A stretch of DNA of 64,000 nucleotides from Photobacterium gaetbulicola Gung47 (GTDB taxonomy: Bacteria; Pseudomonadota; Gammaproteobacteria; Enterobacterales; Vibrionaceae): the NCBI GenBank assembly GCA_000940995.1, contig CP005974.1, positions 62,001 through 126,000 on the forward strand, read 5' to 3'. The first letter of the stretch is position 1, and each line of letters opens with the position of its first letter. The translations under genes were made by a program, and so were the position numbers. Positions 8,706 through 17,432 of this stretch are shown piece by piece. The notes below the pieces were generated by a model that searched no databases, had not been told where the DNA came from, and saw nothing but the letters and a program-made list of their open reading frames with translations.

Positions 8706-9677
8706 TTAGGCTATGGTGATCGGAAACGCACTGACTTGATCAATATGATCCACGCCCAGCGACAGCATGATCAAACGATCCACGCCCAAAGCGACTCCAG
8801 CACAATCCGGGAACCCGGCACGCAATGCCGACACCAAGTGCATGTCGATTGGCTGGGGTGCCAGTCCCATTTTCTCGCGCTTACGGTTATCTTCTTCGAA
8901 TCGGGACAGCTGCTCGTCGCCATCGGACAGCTCGTGGAAGCCATTGGCCAGCTCAACGCCCTTGAAGTACACCTCAAAGCGCTCGGCAACCCGACTGTCC
9001 TGCGGGTTGATCTGGGCCAGTGCCGCCTGAGAAGCCGGGAAGTCATAGACAAAGACCGGGCTTTGCTGGCCAATGTTCGGCTCGACACCCACACTGAACA
9101 GCAACTGCAACAAGGTATCGCGGTCCTGCTCGGGCTCGGCGATATCGGCCAGCCCCAACCCAGCAGCGACAACCTTCAGATCAGCCATACTTCCTTCCAG
9201 CGGGCAGACGCCCAGCACCTCAACAAAGGCTTGCTGGTAGGTCATTCGCTCGGCGGCATCACATTTCAGTACCAATTGCAGCAAGTCATCCATCTCGTCC
9301 ATCAGTGCATGGTGATCGAAGCCCGGGCGGTACCACTCCAGCATGGTGAATTCCGGGTTGTGGAAACGCCCCGACTCTTCATTACGGAATGACTTACAAA
9401 TCTGATAGATAGGCCCGCTTCCAGCCGCCAGCAAGCGCTTCATGTGGAACTCAGGACTGGTCATCAGGTATAGCTGCTGACCGTCGGCATAACCCGGGCC
9501 GACAAAGGTCGTCTGGAAGGTGTGAAGATGGATGTCGGTCACCGTTGCCTGGCTCATCGCCGGGGTATCGACTTCCATCACCTCACGCAGAGCGAAGAAA
9601 TCGCGGATCGTCGCCAGGATCGCCGCTCGTTGCTTGAGGCGGCCAAGAGGGGCTGTTGGTTGCCAATGGGTAGTCAT
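8706..9677 (-). CDS. epmA: EF-P lysine lysyltransferase
   Basis: Class II lysyl-tRNA-synthetase-like enzyme without anticodon domain that attaches (R)-beta-lysine to Lys34 of elongation factor P. The 323 residues match the family length. Class II motifs are visible: motif 2 FRNEESGRFHNPEFTMLEWY and motif 3 GVALGVDRLIMLSLG near the C-terminus. Its partners epmB (15794) and efp (15194) lie 6 kb away, so the whole modification route is in this window. Gene faces away from frd across a 549-bp gap. Confidence 0.95.
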   Translation of the reverse strand: MTTHWQPTAPLGRLKQRAAILATIRDFFALREVMEVDTPAMSQATVTDIHLHTFQTTFVGPGYADGQQLYLMTSPEFHMKRLLAAGSGPIYQICKSFRNEESGRFHNPEFTMLEWYRPGFDHHALMDEMDDLLQLVLKCDAAERMTYQQAFVEVLGVCPLEGSMADLKVVAAGLGLADIAEPEQDRDTLLQLLFSVGVEPNIGQQSPVFVYDFPASQAALAQINPQDSRVAERFEVYFKGVELANGFHELSDGDEQLSRFEEDNRKREKMGLAPQPIDMHLVSALRAGFPDCAGVALGVDRLIMLSLGVDHIDQVSAFPITIA

Positions 9678-10226
9678 AGCCTGAAAAATGGTTGGGTGGA
9701 TTGAAGGGCTATTTTACCCCATTCCCCGCCGGCTCACAGCGCTATTCGCTCCAGTAGACGGGCAAGCCGTTAGAGGGTGAATGGAATATGACATATTATG
9801 AAAAACCCTGTTCAACGGGCTATCAAATCATTCGCAAAACAATCGATAACAAGAAACACCACCACAACAAAATAACCACAAAAGTCGCATTAAAACAACA
9901 TTCACCGCCAAAGCAAACATTTACCCGCTCAATAACCTGTTCTTTATTAGCTACTTAGCAAGTATACCCGAAACACGCCATTAATGAGCCAGAAACAAAT
10001 AACACATTTCATTTCGTTTAATTAACAACCATAAAACATTACAAATTGTGACAATTATCACACTTTATGTAATCCCCTTATACTTTTGGGCTATTTCATT
10101 TAAAAAGCTGCGTCTAAATCAAATTTTCTATCGATATTGTTTCATAGAATGCCTTTAGGATTTCAAGGTTAAGTACGCTCAGGCGTACTTTTTTAAATTT
10201 TATCGTCTTACCTCCGGAGGATAGCT
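9678..10226. promoter_or_regulatory. Intergenic control region between epmA and frdA
   Basis: An AT-rich 549-bp gap between divergent genes with no coding signal. It holds the CRP-type site at 10047-10062 and a plausible -10 for frdA at 10079-10084. A long leader of about 135 nt would precede frdA. Binding sites for FNR or ArcA are expected at a fumarate reductase promoter, but I found no convincing FNR palindrome. Confidence 0.6.
10047..10062 (+). promoter_or_regulatory. CRP-type binding site upstream of frdABCD
   Basis: TGTGACAATTATCACA has both perfect CRP half-sites (TGTGA, TCACA) with the required six-base spacer, in an AT-rich setting. TATACT at 10079-10084 is a possible -10, which would put the site centre near -37, overlapping the -35 region. 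This suggests CRP control of frd; the exact start site is not known. Confidence 0.72.
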
Positions 10227-12041
10227 GTGAAAACAATTACCACAGATATCGCTGTAATCGGCGCGGGTGGTGCAGGTCTTCGTACTGCCATCGCTGCTGC
10301 TGAAGCAAACCCAGACTTGGAAATTGCTCTTATTTCTAAAGTTTACCCAATGCGCTCTCATACCGTAGCTGCAGAGGGTGGCTCCGCTGCCGTCATCAAG
10401 GATGAGGATAGCTTGGACAACCACTTCAACGACACCGTTGGCGGTGGTGACTGGCTATGTGAACAGGACGTTGTTGAATATTTCGTAGAAAACGCGACCC
10501 GCGAGATGACCCAGCTAGAGCAATGGGGTTGTCCTTGGAGCCGTAAAGAAAATGGTGACGTGAACGTACGCCGCTTCGGTGGTATGAAGGTTGAGCGCAC
10601 ATGGTTTGCCGCGGATAAAACCGGCTTCCACATGCTGCACACCCTGTTCCAGACGTCTATCAAATACGATCAAATCAAGCGTTTCGACGAATACTTTGTT
10701 GTAGACCTACTGGTTGAAGAAGGTGAAGTGCAGGGTCTTGTGGCTATCCACATGGCCGAAGGTGAGTTGATCTGCATTAAAGCGAAGTCTGTTGTTCTTG
10801 CAACAGGTGGTGCTGGCCGCGTTTACAACTGTAACACCAACGGCGGCATCGTAACCGGTGACGGTATGGCTATGGCCTTCCGCCACGGTGTTCCTTTGCG
10901 TGACATGGAGTTCGTTCAGTACCACCCAACTGGCCTACCAGGCACAGGTATCCTGATGACCGAAGGTTGTCGTGGTGAGGGCGGTATCATCGTCAACAAG
11001 AACGGCTACCGTTACCTACAAGACTACGGCATGGGCCCTGAAACACCAGTTGGCCAACCGAAGAACAAATACATGGAACTAGGTCCTCGTGACAAAGTTT
11101 CCCAGGCATTCTGGCACGAGCTGCAGAAAGGCAACACCATCAAGCACCCACTGGGTGACGTGGTACACCTTGACCTTCGCCACCTGGGTGAAGAGTACCT
11201 GCACGAGCGTCTACCGTTCATCTGTGAGCTAGCAAAAGCTTACGTTAACGTTGACCCTGCTAAAGAGCCGATCCCAATCCGTCCAACGGTTCACTACACC
11301 ATGGGTGGTATCGAGACTGACAAGCACAACGAAACACGCATCAAGGGCCTATTCGCCGTGGGTGAATGTTCTTCTGTAGGCCTGCACGGTGCTAACCGTC
11401 TAGGTTCTAACTCACTGGCTGAGCTTGTGGTATTCGGTCGTCTAGCCGGTGAAGGTGCGGCTAAACGCGCTGAAGAATTCAAAGGCTGGAACGATGCAGC
11501 GATCACTGCACAGGTTCAGGCTGTTCAGGACCGCATTGATGCCCTAATGGCACAAGAAGGCGACGAGAACTGGGCTGACATCCGTACTGAAATGGGTCAC
11601 TCCATGGAAGCGGGCTGTGGTATCTACCGCCAAGAAGACCTGATGCAGGCAACTATCGACAAGCTGGCCGAACTGCGTGCTCGCTTCAAGAACATCAGCA
11701 TCAAAGACAAAGGCAAGGTCTTCAACACTGACTTGCTATACGCAATCGAAGTAGGTTACGGCCTTGAAGTTGCAGAAGCGATGGCTCACTCTGCGATTCA
11801 GCGTAAAGAGTCTCGCGGTGCTCACCAGCGTCTTGACGATGGCTGCACTGAGCGTGACGACGTGAACTTCCTGAAACACACACTGGCGTTCTACAACGGT
11901 GACGACGCACCTCGTATCGAGTACAGCGACGTAACAATCACCAAGTCTCAGCCAAAAGCCCGTCTATACGGTGCAGCGGCAGAAGAAGCGGCAGCGAAAG
12001 AAGCAGCCGAAGCGGCAGCGAAGAAAGGGGAGCAGGCGTAA
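10227..12041 (+). CDS. frdA: Fumarate reductase flavoprotein subunit
   Basis: Catalytic subunit of quinol:fumarate reductase, the terminal enzyme of anaerobic fumarate respiration, bound to the cytoplasmic face of the inner membrane. An N-terminal dinucleotide fold IGAGGAGLRT and covalent-FAD site MRSHTVAAEGG (His45) are seen, with active-site regions VHYTMGGIET and GLHGANRLGSNSLAE. Start is GTG at 10227 behind a strong CCGGAGG. The C-terminus is an Ala/Glu/Lys-rich tail. The stop TAA overlaps the frdB ATG by one base, implying translational coupling. Confidence 0.98.
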   Translation: MKTITTDIAVIGAGGAGLRTAIAAAEANPDLEIALISKVYPMRSHTVAAEGGSAAVIKDEDSLDNHFNDTVGGGDWLCEQDVVEYFVENATREMTQLEQWGCPWSRKENGDVNVRRFGGMKVERTWFAADKTGFHMLHTLFQTSIKYDQIKRFDEYFVVDLLVEEGEVQGLVAIHMAEGELICIKAKSVVLATGGAGRVYNCNTNGGIVTGDGMAMAFRHGVPLRDMEFVQYHPTGLPGTGILMTEGCRGEGGIIVNKNGYRYLQDYGMGPETPVGQPKNKYMELGPRDKVSQAFWHELQKGNTIKHPLGDVVHLDLRHLGEEYLHERLPFICELAKAYVNVDPAKEPIPIRPTVHYTMGGIETDKHNETRIKGLFAVGECSSVGLHGANRLGSNSLAELVVFGRLAGEGAAKRAEEFKGWNDAAITAQVQAVQDRIDALMAQEGDENWADIRTEMGHSMEAGCGIYRQEDLMQATIDKLAELRARFKNISIKDKGKVFNTDLLYAIEVGYGLEVAEAMAHSAIQRKESRGAHQRLDDGCTERDDVNFLKHTLAFYNGDDAPRIEYSDVTITKSQPKARLYGAAAEEAAAKEAAEAAAKKGEQA

Positions 12042-12781
12042 TGTCAGACAATCGCATCCAAAAAGTAGAAATTCTGCGTTATGACCCAGCGAAAGATGCA
12101 GAACCATACTTCGAAATGTTCGAAGTACCGTTTAACGAAACTATGTCTGTGCTTGATGCCCTGGGTTACATCAAGGACAACCTAGACAAAGATCTGGCTT
12201 ACCGCTGGTCTTGCCGTATGGCAATCTGTGGTTCTTGCGGCATGATGGTCAACAAGGTGCCAAAACTGGCCTGTAAGACCTTCCTGCGTGACTACCCGAA
12301 CGGCCTGAAAATCGAGGCGCTGTCTAACTTCGCTATCGAGAAAGATCTTGTGGTAGACATGACGCCGTTCATCGAGCGCCTAGAAGCTATCAAGCCATAC
12401 ATCATCGGCAACGATCGCAAGCCAGAAGACGGTCCAAACAACCAGACGCCAGAGCAAATGGCGAAGTACAAGCAGTTTGCAGGTTGTATCAACTGTGGCC
12501 TTTGCTACGCAGCATGTCCTCAGTTCGGTCTGAACCCTGAGTTCATCGGCCCTGCAGCACTTACCCTGGCACACCGCTACAACCTAGACAGCCGTGACAA
12601 CGGTTCTGATGAGCGTATGAAGCTGATCAACGGTGAAAACGGTGCATGGGGCTGTACGTTTGTTGGCTACTGTTCTGAGGTTTGTCCGAAGAGCGTAGAC
12701 CCAGCAGCAGCGGTTAACCAAGGCAAAGTGGAATCTTCTAAAGATTTCGTTATCGCCATGATGAAACCTCAGGAGGCATAA
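12041..12781 (+). CDS. frdB: Fumarate reductase iron-sulfur subunit
   Basis: Carries electrons from menaquinol to FrdA through three clusters. Ligand cysteines are visible: the plant-type 2Fe-2S set in SCRMAICGSCGMMV plus a later Cys, and two ferredoxin-like sets CINCGLCYAACPQ and CTFVGYCSEVCPKSVDP for the 4Fe-4S and 3Fe-4S centres. The 246-residue length fits FrdB. It overlaps frdA by one base and is two bases from frdC. Confidence 0.98.
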   Translation: MSDNRIQKVEILRYDPAKDAEPYFEMFEVPFNETMSVLDALGYIKDNLDKDLAYRWSCRMAICGSCGMMVNKVPKLACKTFLRDYPNGLKIEALSNFAIEKDLVVDMTPFIERLEAIKPYIIGNDRKPEDGPNNQTPEQMAKYKQFAGCINCGLCYAACPQFGLNPEFIGPAALTLAHRYNLDSRDNGSDERMKLINGENGAWGCTFVGYCSEVCPKSVDPAAAVNQGKVESSKDFVIAMMKPQEA

Positions 12782-12783
12782 GG

Positions 12784-13167
12784 ATGAGCAATCGTAAACC
12801 TTACGTTCGCGAAATGAAGCGCACTTGGTGGAAGGATCATCCTTTCTACCGCTTCTACATGGTTCGTGAAGCAACTGTACTACCACTGATCTTCTTCACT
12901 ATCTGCCTGACTTTCGGTCTAGGTAGCCTAGTGAAAGGCCCTGAAGCATGGGCCGGCTGGCTTGAGTTCATGGCGAACCCAGTCGTTGTTATCCTGAACG
13001 TGCTGGCACTGTTGGGTAGCCTGTTCCACGCTCAGACTTTCTTCAGCATGATGCCTCAGGTGATGCCTATCAAACTGAAAGGCAAAACGCTGGATAAGAA
13101 AGTTGTTGTTCTATCTCAGTGGGCTGCGGTTGCTGCAATTTCACTGTTCGTACTAGTTCTAGTTTAA
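12784..13167 (+). CDS. frdC: Fumarate reductase membrane anchor subunit C
   Basis: 127-residue anchor with three hydrophobic helices that binds FrdAB to the inner membrane and takes part in the quinone site. MSNRKPYVREMKRTWW at the N-terminus is typical of FrdC. It begins two bases after the frdB stop with AGGAGG-like ribosome binding sequence inside the end of frdB. Confidence 0.96.
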   Translation: MSNRKPYVREMKRTWWKDHPFYRFYMVREATVLPLIFFTICLTFGLGSLVKGPEAWAGWLEFMANPVVVILNVLALLGSLFHAQTFFSMMPQVMPIKLKGKTLDKKVVVLSQWAAVAAISLFVLVLV

Positions 13168-13177
13168 GGAGAGCCAC

Positions 13178-13540
13178 GTGGTTAATCTAAATCCTAAACG
13201 TTCTGACGAACCAGTATGGTGGGGTCTGTTCGGTGCTGGCGGTACTTGGTTTGCAATGCTAACACCTGTGACCGTACTGGTACTGGGTATCATGGTCCCA
13301 CTGGGTATGCTAGACGCTGAAGCAATGAGCTACGAGCGCGTTTCTGGCTTCGTAACCAGCTTCATCGGTGCACTGTTTACTATCGCGACCCTGGCTCTGC
13401 CAATGTGGCACGCGATGCACCGTCTGCACCACGGTATGCACGACCTGAAATTCCACACGGGTGTGGCAGGTAAAGTAGCATGCTACGCAGCGGCATTCCT
13501 AGTGTCTGCGCTAGCTGTGATTTTCGTTTTCATGATCTAA
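13178..13540 (+). CDS. frdD: Fumarate reductase membrane anchor subunit D
   Basis: 120-residue second membrane anchor with three predicted helices; last gene of the frd operon. The start is GTG at 13178, preceded by AAGGAGAG and ten bases after frdC; the resulting MVNLNPKRSDEPVWW is the expected FrdD N-terminus. The histidine-rich HAMHRLHHGMHD stretch is characteristic of FrdD. Confidence 0.96.
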   Translation: MVNLNPKRSDEPVWWGLFGAGGTWFAMLTPVTVLVLGIMVPLGMLDAEAMSYERVSGFVTSFIGALFTIATLALPMWHAMHRLHHGMHDLKFHTGVAGKVACYAAAFLVSALAVIFVFMI

Positions 13541-13555
13541 TCGTGATGCGAAACG

Positions 13556-13586
13556 AAAAAAGCACCGCCTAGCGGTGCTTTTTTTA
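13556..13586. terminator. Bidirectional terminator between frdD and the SPFH gene
   Basis: Stem AAAGCACCGC/GCGGTGCTTT with a three-base loop, an A-run before and T-run after, so it can stop transcription from both converging genes. Confidence 0.92.
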
Positions 13587-13605
13587 TGCCTATAGAAAGA
13601 GTCCG

Positions 13606-14997
13606 TTATGGCTTAGCTTGGTTTGCCAGCTTCTCGCTCTGCTCCAAAATTCCCAACGCGCCAAAGCCGGTGATCACATCCAGATTCGTGGTCATCTTGC
13701 CGCCCTCACCGCCGAAATAGTTTTTCGGCATCTCCACCTGGTAGTTCTTCAGGTTATTGTACAAGGCAGTTGAGACGTCACGGTTCAGCTCAGCCAAATA
13801 AACATCACGGTTGGCGCCATAGGCATCGTATTTGGCTTTGAGGATTTCGGCTTCCGCCCGTCCTTTGGCCAAAATCGCCTTGGCTTCGTACTCTGCCGAC
13901 AGGGCATTGGCTTTCTGGATAGCCAGGTTTGCCTCGGCAATCGCCAGCTCTTTTTCCTTGTCCACTTCCGCTAATCGCTTATTCTTCTCGACCTCGACAA
14001 TCTCCCGCTCAGCGATCTGGCGGGCGACCTCGACCTCCTTCTGCTGGGCAATAATCGCCAGCTCCTTGTTGCGCTGGGCATCCTGTACTTCACGGGTACG
14101 CTGGATTTCCTTGCGCAGCTGCTCGGTCTCCGCCTGTGCCTTCGAGGTCTCCTGCTCCTGGATAGCACGGATACGGTCTGCAACCAAACGCTTCTTGTCG
14201 GTCAGCAGCTTGTCCAGCTGCCCCTCGGGTTTGGGATCGCCAATCGTTACCTGGGTCACGGCAATACCGTACTGGCGCAATGGGTTGTCCTGACGCTTCG
14301 GGTTACCCTGGGCATCGAGCATCGGCACCGTCTTCCATACCAGCTGCTGGGTGCGCTGAAGTTGATTGGAGTTATTCTGGTTCACCCCGACCGGCGCCAG
14401 ATCAATCTGCTCGACCTCGACCTGGCGGCGCTCGGTCATGTAAATGCCGTCACGCAGCTGGTCGCCCAACTTGGACTTAAACTGGTTCAATCCGCCCTGG
14501 AAAAACTCCTCACCGGTGTATTGGGTGGCAGTAATGACGGTCACATTACGGGCGTTTTTCACCAGCAGGGCATCAATCAGGTTGCTGTTGTTGCGGAACT
14601 CCCGGTGCATCTTGATAATCGATTCCGGATCTTGCGATAACTTGAAGCGGAAAGTCACCGGGATTTCACCGACATAGGTATCGGCAAAGCGCACTTGGAT
14701 AGCCGGTAGGCGCTGGTAGAAATCCTCGCCGGTGGTATTGCCGTAGGAGACGGTGATCACCTGATCATACTTAGTGATTTTCGACAAGAACGGCATCCTA
14801 AAATGGATACCGGGCTGGTTGAACACATCCAGATCCCCGGTCAGGTTGTTCTGGTGCACATAGGTGTACCCTGCGTCCGTCATCAGCACGGAGTTATTGA
14901 CCAGGCCGAACAACGCAGCGGCCCCGAGGATGCCGCCAACCACGGGCAATGACACTTTTTTCTTGAGCGCACTCTGCGCCTCAGGCTTAAAATCCAT
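13606..14997 (-). CDS. SPFH/Band 7 (stomatin/prohibitin-like) membrane protein
   Basis: Member of the SPFH superfamily of membrane scaffold proteins that form large rings or cages; the cellular role of this one is unknown. One N-terminal membrane helix (about residues 17-34, PVVGGILGAAALFGLV) is followed by the Band 7 domain and then a long charged helix rich in Glu, Lys, Arg and Ala (about 265-380) predicted to form a coiled coil. The 463-residue gene stands alone, converging on frdD. It resembles plain SPFH proteins rather than HflK/HflC, which normally sit as a pair. Confidence 0.85.
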   Translation of the reverse strand: MDFKPEAQSALKKKVSLPVVGGILGAAALFGLVNNSVLMTDAGYTYVHQNNLTGDLDVFNQPGIHFRMPFLSKITKYDQVITVSYGNTTGEDFYQRLPAIQVRFADTYVGEIPVTFRFKLSQDPESIIKMHREFRNNSNLIDALLVKNARNVTVITATQYTGEEFFQGGLNQFKSKLGDQLRDGIYMTERRQVEVEQIDLAPVGVNQNNSNQLQRTQQLVWKTVPMLDAQGNPKRQDNPLRQYGIAVTQVTIGDPKPEGQLDKLLTDKKRLVADRIRAIQEQETSKAQAETEQLRKEIQRTREVQDAQRNKELAIIAQQKEVEVARQIAEREIVEVEKNKRLAEVDKEKELAIAEANLAIQKANALSAEYEAKAILAKGRAEAEILKAKYDAYGANRDVYLAELNRDVSTALYNNLKNYQVEMPKNYFGGEGGKMTTNLDVITGFGALGILEQSEKLANQAKP

Positions 14998-15142
14998 ATT
15001 CCCTAAACCAACTTGTTATTATTCCACTGTATGGTTCAGGGTATGAAATAGCAGGCACAAATAAAAGCAAAACAATGCACTTACCGCATTGAATCCAACG
15101 CAGGTCAAAAAGCGCGCTGAAATTTACACAAAGTGTTTGTTT

Positions 15143-15172
15143 AAAAAATAAAAAAGGCCGCCTAGGCGACCT
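15143..15172 (-). terminator. Rho-independent terminator of efp
   Basis: Minus-strand stem AGGTCGCC/GGCGGCCT with a two-base loop, then TTTTTTATTTTTT. It lies 22 bp after the efp stop codon. Confidence 0.9.
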
Positions 15173-15193
15173 CTTTATACAACCGAAAGCGAA

Positions 15194-15760
15194 TTACTTC
15201 ACACGGCCAACATATTCAGCTGAACGAGTGTCAACCTTGATCACTTCACCGATAGCGATGAACAGAGGTACACGTACTACCGCACCGGTTGATAGCGTTG
15301 CCGGCTTACCACCTGTGCCCTGGGTATCACCCTTCAGGCCAGGATCGGTTTCAGTCACTTCAAGCTCAACGAAGTTCGGTGGCGTCACGGCGATTGGGTT
15401 GCCGTTCCAAAGTGTTAGCGTGCACGAGTCGTTTTCTACCAACCACTTCGCGTTGTCACCTACCGCTTTTGCGTCTGCAGCGATCTGCTCGAACGTCTCG
15501 CTGTTCATGAAGTGGTAGAACTCACCGTCGTTGTATAGGTAATCAAGATCAGTATCGATTACGTCTGCAGCTTCAACGCTTTCACCAGACTTGAAAGTCT
15601 TCTCCAGTACCTTGCCTGAAAGCAGCTTACGGATTTTAACGCGGTTGAACGCCTGGCCTTTGCCTGGCTTAACAAATTCGTTTTCGATAATGACACATGG
15701 TTCATTATCTAGCATAATTTTCATTCCGCCGCGGAATTCATTGGTGCTGAAAGACGCCAT
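15194..15760 (-). CDS. efp: Elongation factor P
   Basis: Translation factor that rescues ribosomes stalled at polyproline stretches. The 188-residue protein has the three beta-barrel architecture of EF-P. The modified residue is Lys34 in FVKPGKGQAF, the substrate of EpmA, and both modifying enzymes are encoded nearby. A good ribosome binding site AGAGGA precedes the ATG. The gene is divergent from epmB with only 33 bp between start codons, so the promoters must overlap each other or the opposite coding start. Confidence 0.98.
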   Translation of the reverse strand: MASFSTNEFRGGMKIMLDNEPCVIIENEFVKPGKGQAFNRVKIRKLLSGKVLEKTFKSGESVEAADVIDTDLDYLYNDGEFYHFMNSETFEQIAADAKAVGDNAKWLVENDSCTLTLWNGNPIAVTPPNFVELEVTETDPGLKGDTQGTGGKPATLSTGAVVRVPLFIAIGEVIKVDTRSAEYVGRVK

Positions 15761-15793
15761 TTTTATCCTCTTAACATCTTCGAGTTGTATTTA

Positions 15794-16816
15794 ATGCCGC
15801 ACATAATAACCCGAAACGCCTCATCTGTTGAGCAAAACTGGCTGAATGATCTTGCTAATGCGATTTCTGATCCGATTCAACTGCTAAATAGCCTGAAAAT
15901 CGATCCCACCCCGTGGGCAGAAGGCTTGGCGGCCCGGAAGTTATTTGCGCTGCGTGTCCCTTTGAGCTTTGTCGAAAGAATGGAAGTTGGCAACCCCCAC
16001 GACCCGTTATTGCGACAGGTATTGCCACTAGCTGAAGAGTTCGAGGTTCACCCGGGCTACTCGCAAGATCCGCTCGAGGAGCAGGACAACGCCATTCCCG
16101 GCCTGCTGCACAAGTACCAGAACCGGGCACTGATGATTGTCAAAGGCGGCTGTGCGGTCAATTGCCGCTATTGCTTCCGCCGCCACTTCCCCTATCAGGA
16201 TAACCAGGGCGGCAAGCGCAACTGGCAAGTCGCGCTGGACTATGTTGCCGCCCAACCGAAAATCAACGAAATCATTCTGTCTGGCGGCGATCCGCTAATG
16301 GCTAAAGACAGCGAAATGGCCTGGCTGATCGATGCCATCAGTGCCATTCCGCATATCAAGCGGCTACGTATCCACTCCCGCCTGCCGGTGGTACTGCCAT
16401 CACGCATCACCCCAGAGCTATGCCAAATGCTGGCTCAGAGCCGCCTACAGACCGTACTGGTAACGCACATCAACCATGCCAACGAGATCAATAGGGAATT
16501 AAAGCAGGCGATGCAGGGGCTCAAGCAGGCCGATGTCACGCTGCTCAATCAAGGGGTGCTGCTAAAAGGTGTCAACGACAACGTCGAAGCCCTGACCCTG
16601 CTCAGCGAGGCGCTGTTTGATGCGGGTATCCTGCCCTACTACCTCCATGTATTAGATAGAGTCCAGGGTGCGGCGCACTTCATGGTCGACGACCACGCTG
16701 CTCGCCAGCTGATGGCTGGCCTGATGGAGAATGTGTCGGGCTATATGGTGCCGAAACTGACCCGCGAAATCGGCGGCCGCCGCAGCAAGACCCCGTTGGA
16801 TTTGCACCTCGAGTAA
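15794..16816 (+). CDS. epmB: EF-P-(R)-beta-lysine pathway lysine 2,3-aminomutase
   Basis: Radical SAM, PLP-dependent enzyme that turns (S)-alpha-lysine into (R)-beta-lysine for EF-P modification. The CxxxCxxC cluster site is CAVNCRYC (Cys120, 124, 127), followed by FRRHFPY; a PLP lysine is expected near the C-terminal region. I chose ATG 15794 (MPHIITRN, 340 residues), which aligns with the remembered E. coli start; a TTG nine bases earlier is possible. Ribosome binding sequence is weak. Confidence 0.95.
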   Translation: MPHIITRNASSVEQNWLNDLANAISDPIQLLNSLKIDPTPWAEGLAARKLFALRVPLSFVERMEVGNPHDPLLRQVLPLAEEFEVHPGYSQDPLEEQDNAIPGLLHKYQNRALMIVKGGCAVNCRYCFRRHFPYQDNQGGKRNWQVALDYVAAQPKINEIILSGGDPLMAKDSEMAWLIDAISAIPHIKRLRIHSRLPVVLPSRITPELCQMLAQSRLQTVLVTHINHANEINRELKQAMQGLKQADVTLLNQGVLLKGVNDNVEALTLLSEALFDAGILPYYLHVLDRVQGAAHFMVDDHAARQLMAGLMENVSGYMVPKLTREIGGRRSKTPLDLHLE

Positions 16817-16980
16817 CCCTTAGCGCAGCACATACTTTTCTGTCACCTACTGCAGTGCCGTTGTGTACTGCAGTCGTCCCTCACGTTGCTAACCGCCCAA
16901 ACCGTACAGCAAAACAACAAACATCCACCTTTTAGGTGCTCAAAACCAACCTTCAAGACAGTGCTCACCATAAACATTGT

Positions 16981-17040
16981 AAGCTGTTGTTTTTAAAGAG
17001 TTTAATTATGTACAGCTTTTCTGGCTTTTTTACCGGCAAG
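16981..17040 (+). repeat. AAGCTGTT-GTACAGCTT interspersed repeat, copy A
   Basis: Begins AAGCTGTTG (16981) and continues after an AT-rich stretch to ATGTACAGCTTTTCTGGC and TTTTTTACCGGCAAG. AAGCTGT and ACAGCTT are inverted, so the unit could fold into a hairpin with a loop of about 25 nt. The same layout recurs at 17167, 19331 and 19555. Confidence 0.75.
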
Positions 17041-17166
17041 CTCACAACAACCAAAAAGGTCTCATTTTCGGTCAAAACCCGCAAAGCGTACAGCAAACCC
17101 TGTCATGTGCAGATAAAACATGAGCAAGTATTTGACCAGCCATGTTAAAATCAAAGGCAAGCAGAT

Positions 17167-17226
17167 AAGTAACTGATATTAAATAACTTATTATCATGTA
17201 CAGCTTTTCGCGCTTTCTGCCAGGAA
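17167..17226 (+). repeat. AAGCTGTT-GTACAGCTT interspersed repeat, copy B
   Basis: Diverged left arm AAGTAACTGATATT, AT-rich middle, then ATGTACAGCTTTTCGCGC and CTTTCTGCCAGGAA. The distance from left arm to TACAGC (32 bp) matches the other copies (30-31 bp). Confidence 0.65.
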
Positions 17227-17432
17227 AACCCACGCAACAAAAACGAACACAGTAGGTAAATTAGTATCGGATTGAGAAAATTATTTGATGGATGCGATTA
17301 AAAAAGATCATCGTCAAATCGCTCGCTTTTTAAACCAAGTAAGCGCATAGTCGCGCTCCAATCTGCTGGCGAGGAAGGCAGCCAAACTTCACGCCCTGCA
17401 GGCAATCCATCACCTTATTAATGAGTAACGCA

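Larger units (their letters stand above)
16817..17432. other. Intergenic region between epmB and rimK with GTACAGC repeats
   Basis: 616 bp without a convincing gene. It contains two copies of a longer GTACAGCTTTT repeat and two isolated GTACAGCAAA motifs (16903 and 17088). A 70-residue frame across 16936-17148 covers a repeat copy and has no protein-like features. I see no clear terminator for epmB. Confidence 0.65.

Noticed and set aside
8457..9392. 311-residue plus-strand open frame
   Set aside because: It lies antisense to epmA, which has clear class II synthetase motifs; the frame has no recognisable protein features and its first part covers the epmA terminator.
16936..17148. 70-residue small protein between epmB and rimK
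   Set aside because: The frame spans a repeat copy, has no ribosome binding site and its composition follows the repeat.
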